Assembly (NCBI GenBank): GCA_963169105.1
Contig: OY720637.1
Coordinates: 59,232,964 to 59,296,963, forward strand
Direction of reading: 5' to 3'
Source: Ceriagrion tenellum
Taxonomy: Eukaryota; Arthropoda; Insecta; Odonata; Coenagrionidae
DNA length: 64,000 nucleotides
The stretch's first letter is position 1, and each line of letters opens with the position of its first letter. The notes below the pieces were generated by a model that had not been told where the DNA came from, searched no databases, and saw nothing but the letters and a program-made list of their open reading frames with translations. The position numbers and the translations under genes are program-made. This document shows positions 63,841 through 64,000 of this stretch, in pieces.

Positions 63841-64000
63841 TGTAAATATGATGCGATCAATGTACCACTTTTCCAACCGGTCTTACGTGGAGTTCCACCG
63901 GGGTCAATTCTTGGACCACTAATTTTCAGCAATTATATCAAGGAACTTACTAACGTAATAGCCCACTGCAAATATCACTTTTATGCTGACGATCTACAGA
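63841..64000 (+). mobile_element. LINE reverse transcriptase palm, running off the window
   Basis: From 63841 to the end an open plus-strand frame reads CKYDAINVPLFQPVL, then RGVPPGSILGPLIFSNYIK and HCKYHFYADDLQ. The GVP-GS-LGP-hF-h-YI block and YADD (the two catalytic aspartates) define the palm of a Jockey/CR1/I-group non-LTR reverse transcriptase. It has no stops in 53 codons and both key motifs are intact, so this may be the best preserved LINE here. The upstream finger region was not found; the rest lies beyond 64000. Confidence 0.85.

Overview
The window looks like nuclear DNA of an animal, most likely an arthropod. It is AT-rich with scattered GC-rich and polypurine blocks. It holds 5'-truncated non-LTR retrotransposon (LINE) tails, MITEs, foldback elements, tRNA-derived SINEs, unnamed tandem arrays and a nuclear copy of mitochondrial ND1 in which a TGA codon falls at a tryptophan position. 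I found no complete protein-coding gene, no rRNA, no CRISPR array and no bacterial-type operon. Most long open frames are LINE tails, low-complexity DNA or chance. The species cannot be named from sequence alone.

Layout. 0-10 kb: a PIF/Harbinger-type MITE, RTE-like LINE pieces, and a 3-kb direct array of an unclassified element (6.59-9.62 kb), followed by a perfect match to a recursive splice site (9.72 kb). 10-20 kb: a SINE, LINE tails, a foldback element, a roughly 310-bp tandem array (17.0-18.5 kb) and a GC-rich block. 20-30 kb: foldbacks, a second MITE, an RTE tail, the ND1 copy, a LINE pair in opposite orientation, and a nest of large inverted repeats (26.1-29.6 kb). 30-40 kb: one candidate terminal exon, a third MITE, a piggyBac-type MITE with intact TTAA on both sides, a roughly 340-bp-period array (35.45-38.76 kb) and a CR1-like LINE tail. 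40-52 kb: a foldback enclosing a piece of reverse transcriptase, several LINE tails including a near-identical inverted pair, more foldbacks. 52-64 kb: SINEs, further LINE tails, a fourth MITE, and a LINE reverse transcriptase that runs off the right edge at its YADD motif.

The most interesting signal is shared by otherwise different foldback elements. Their cores read CTGAWGA, one pyrimidine, a hairpin whose stem differs between elements but stays complementary, GAAAC or GAGAC, and often a short self-complementary run. This resembles a hammerhead ribozyme core, and hammerheads are known from Penelope-like and retrozyme-type retroelements. I infer that these elements may carry or descend from such ribozymes; one position in the core is non-canonical.

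The window could be intergenic or part of a very long intron. The recursive splice motif at 9738/9739 and the candidate exon at 31916 would both fit a plus-strand host gene, but neither proves one. All boundaries were read by eye and should be taken as accurate to about 10-20 bases unless a target-site duplication is named.
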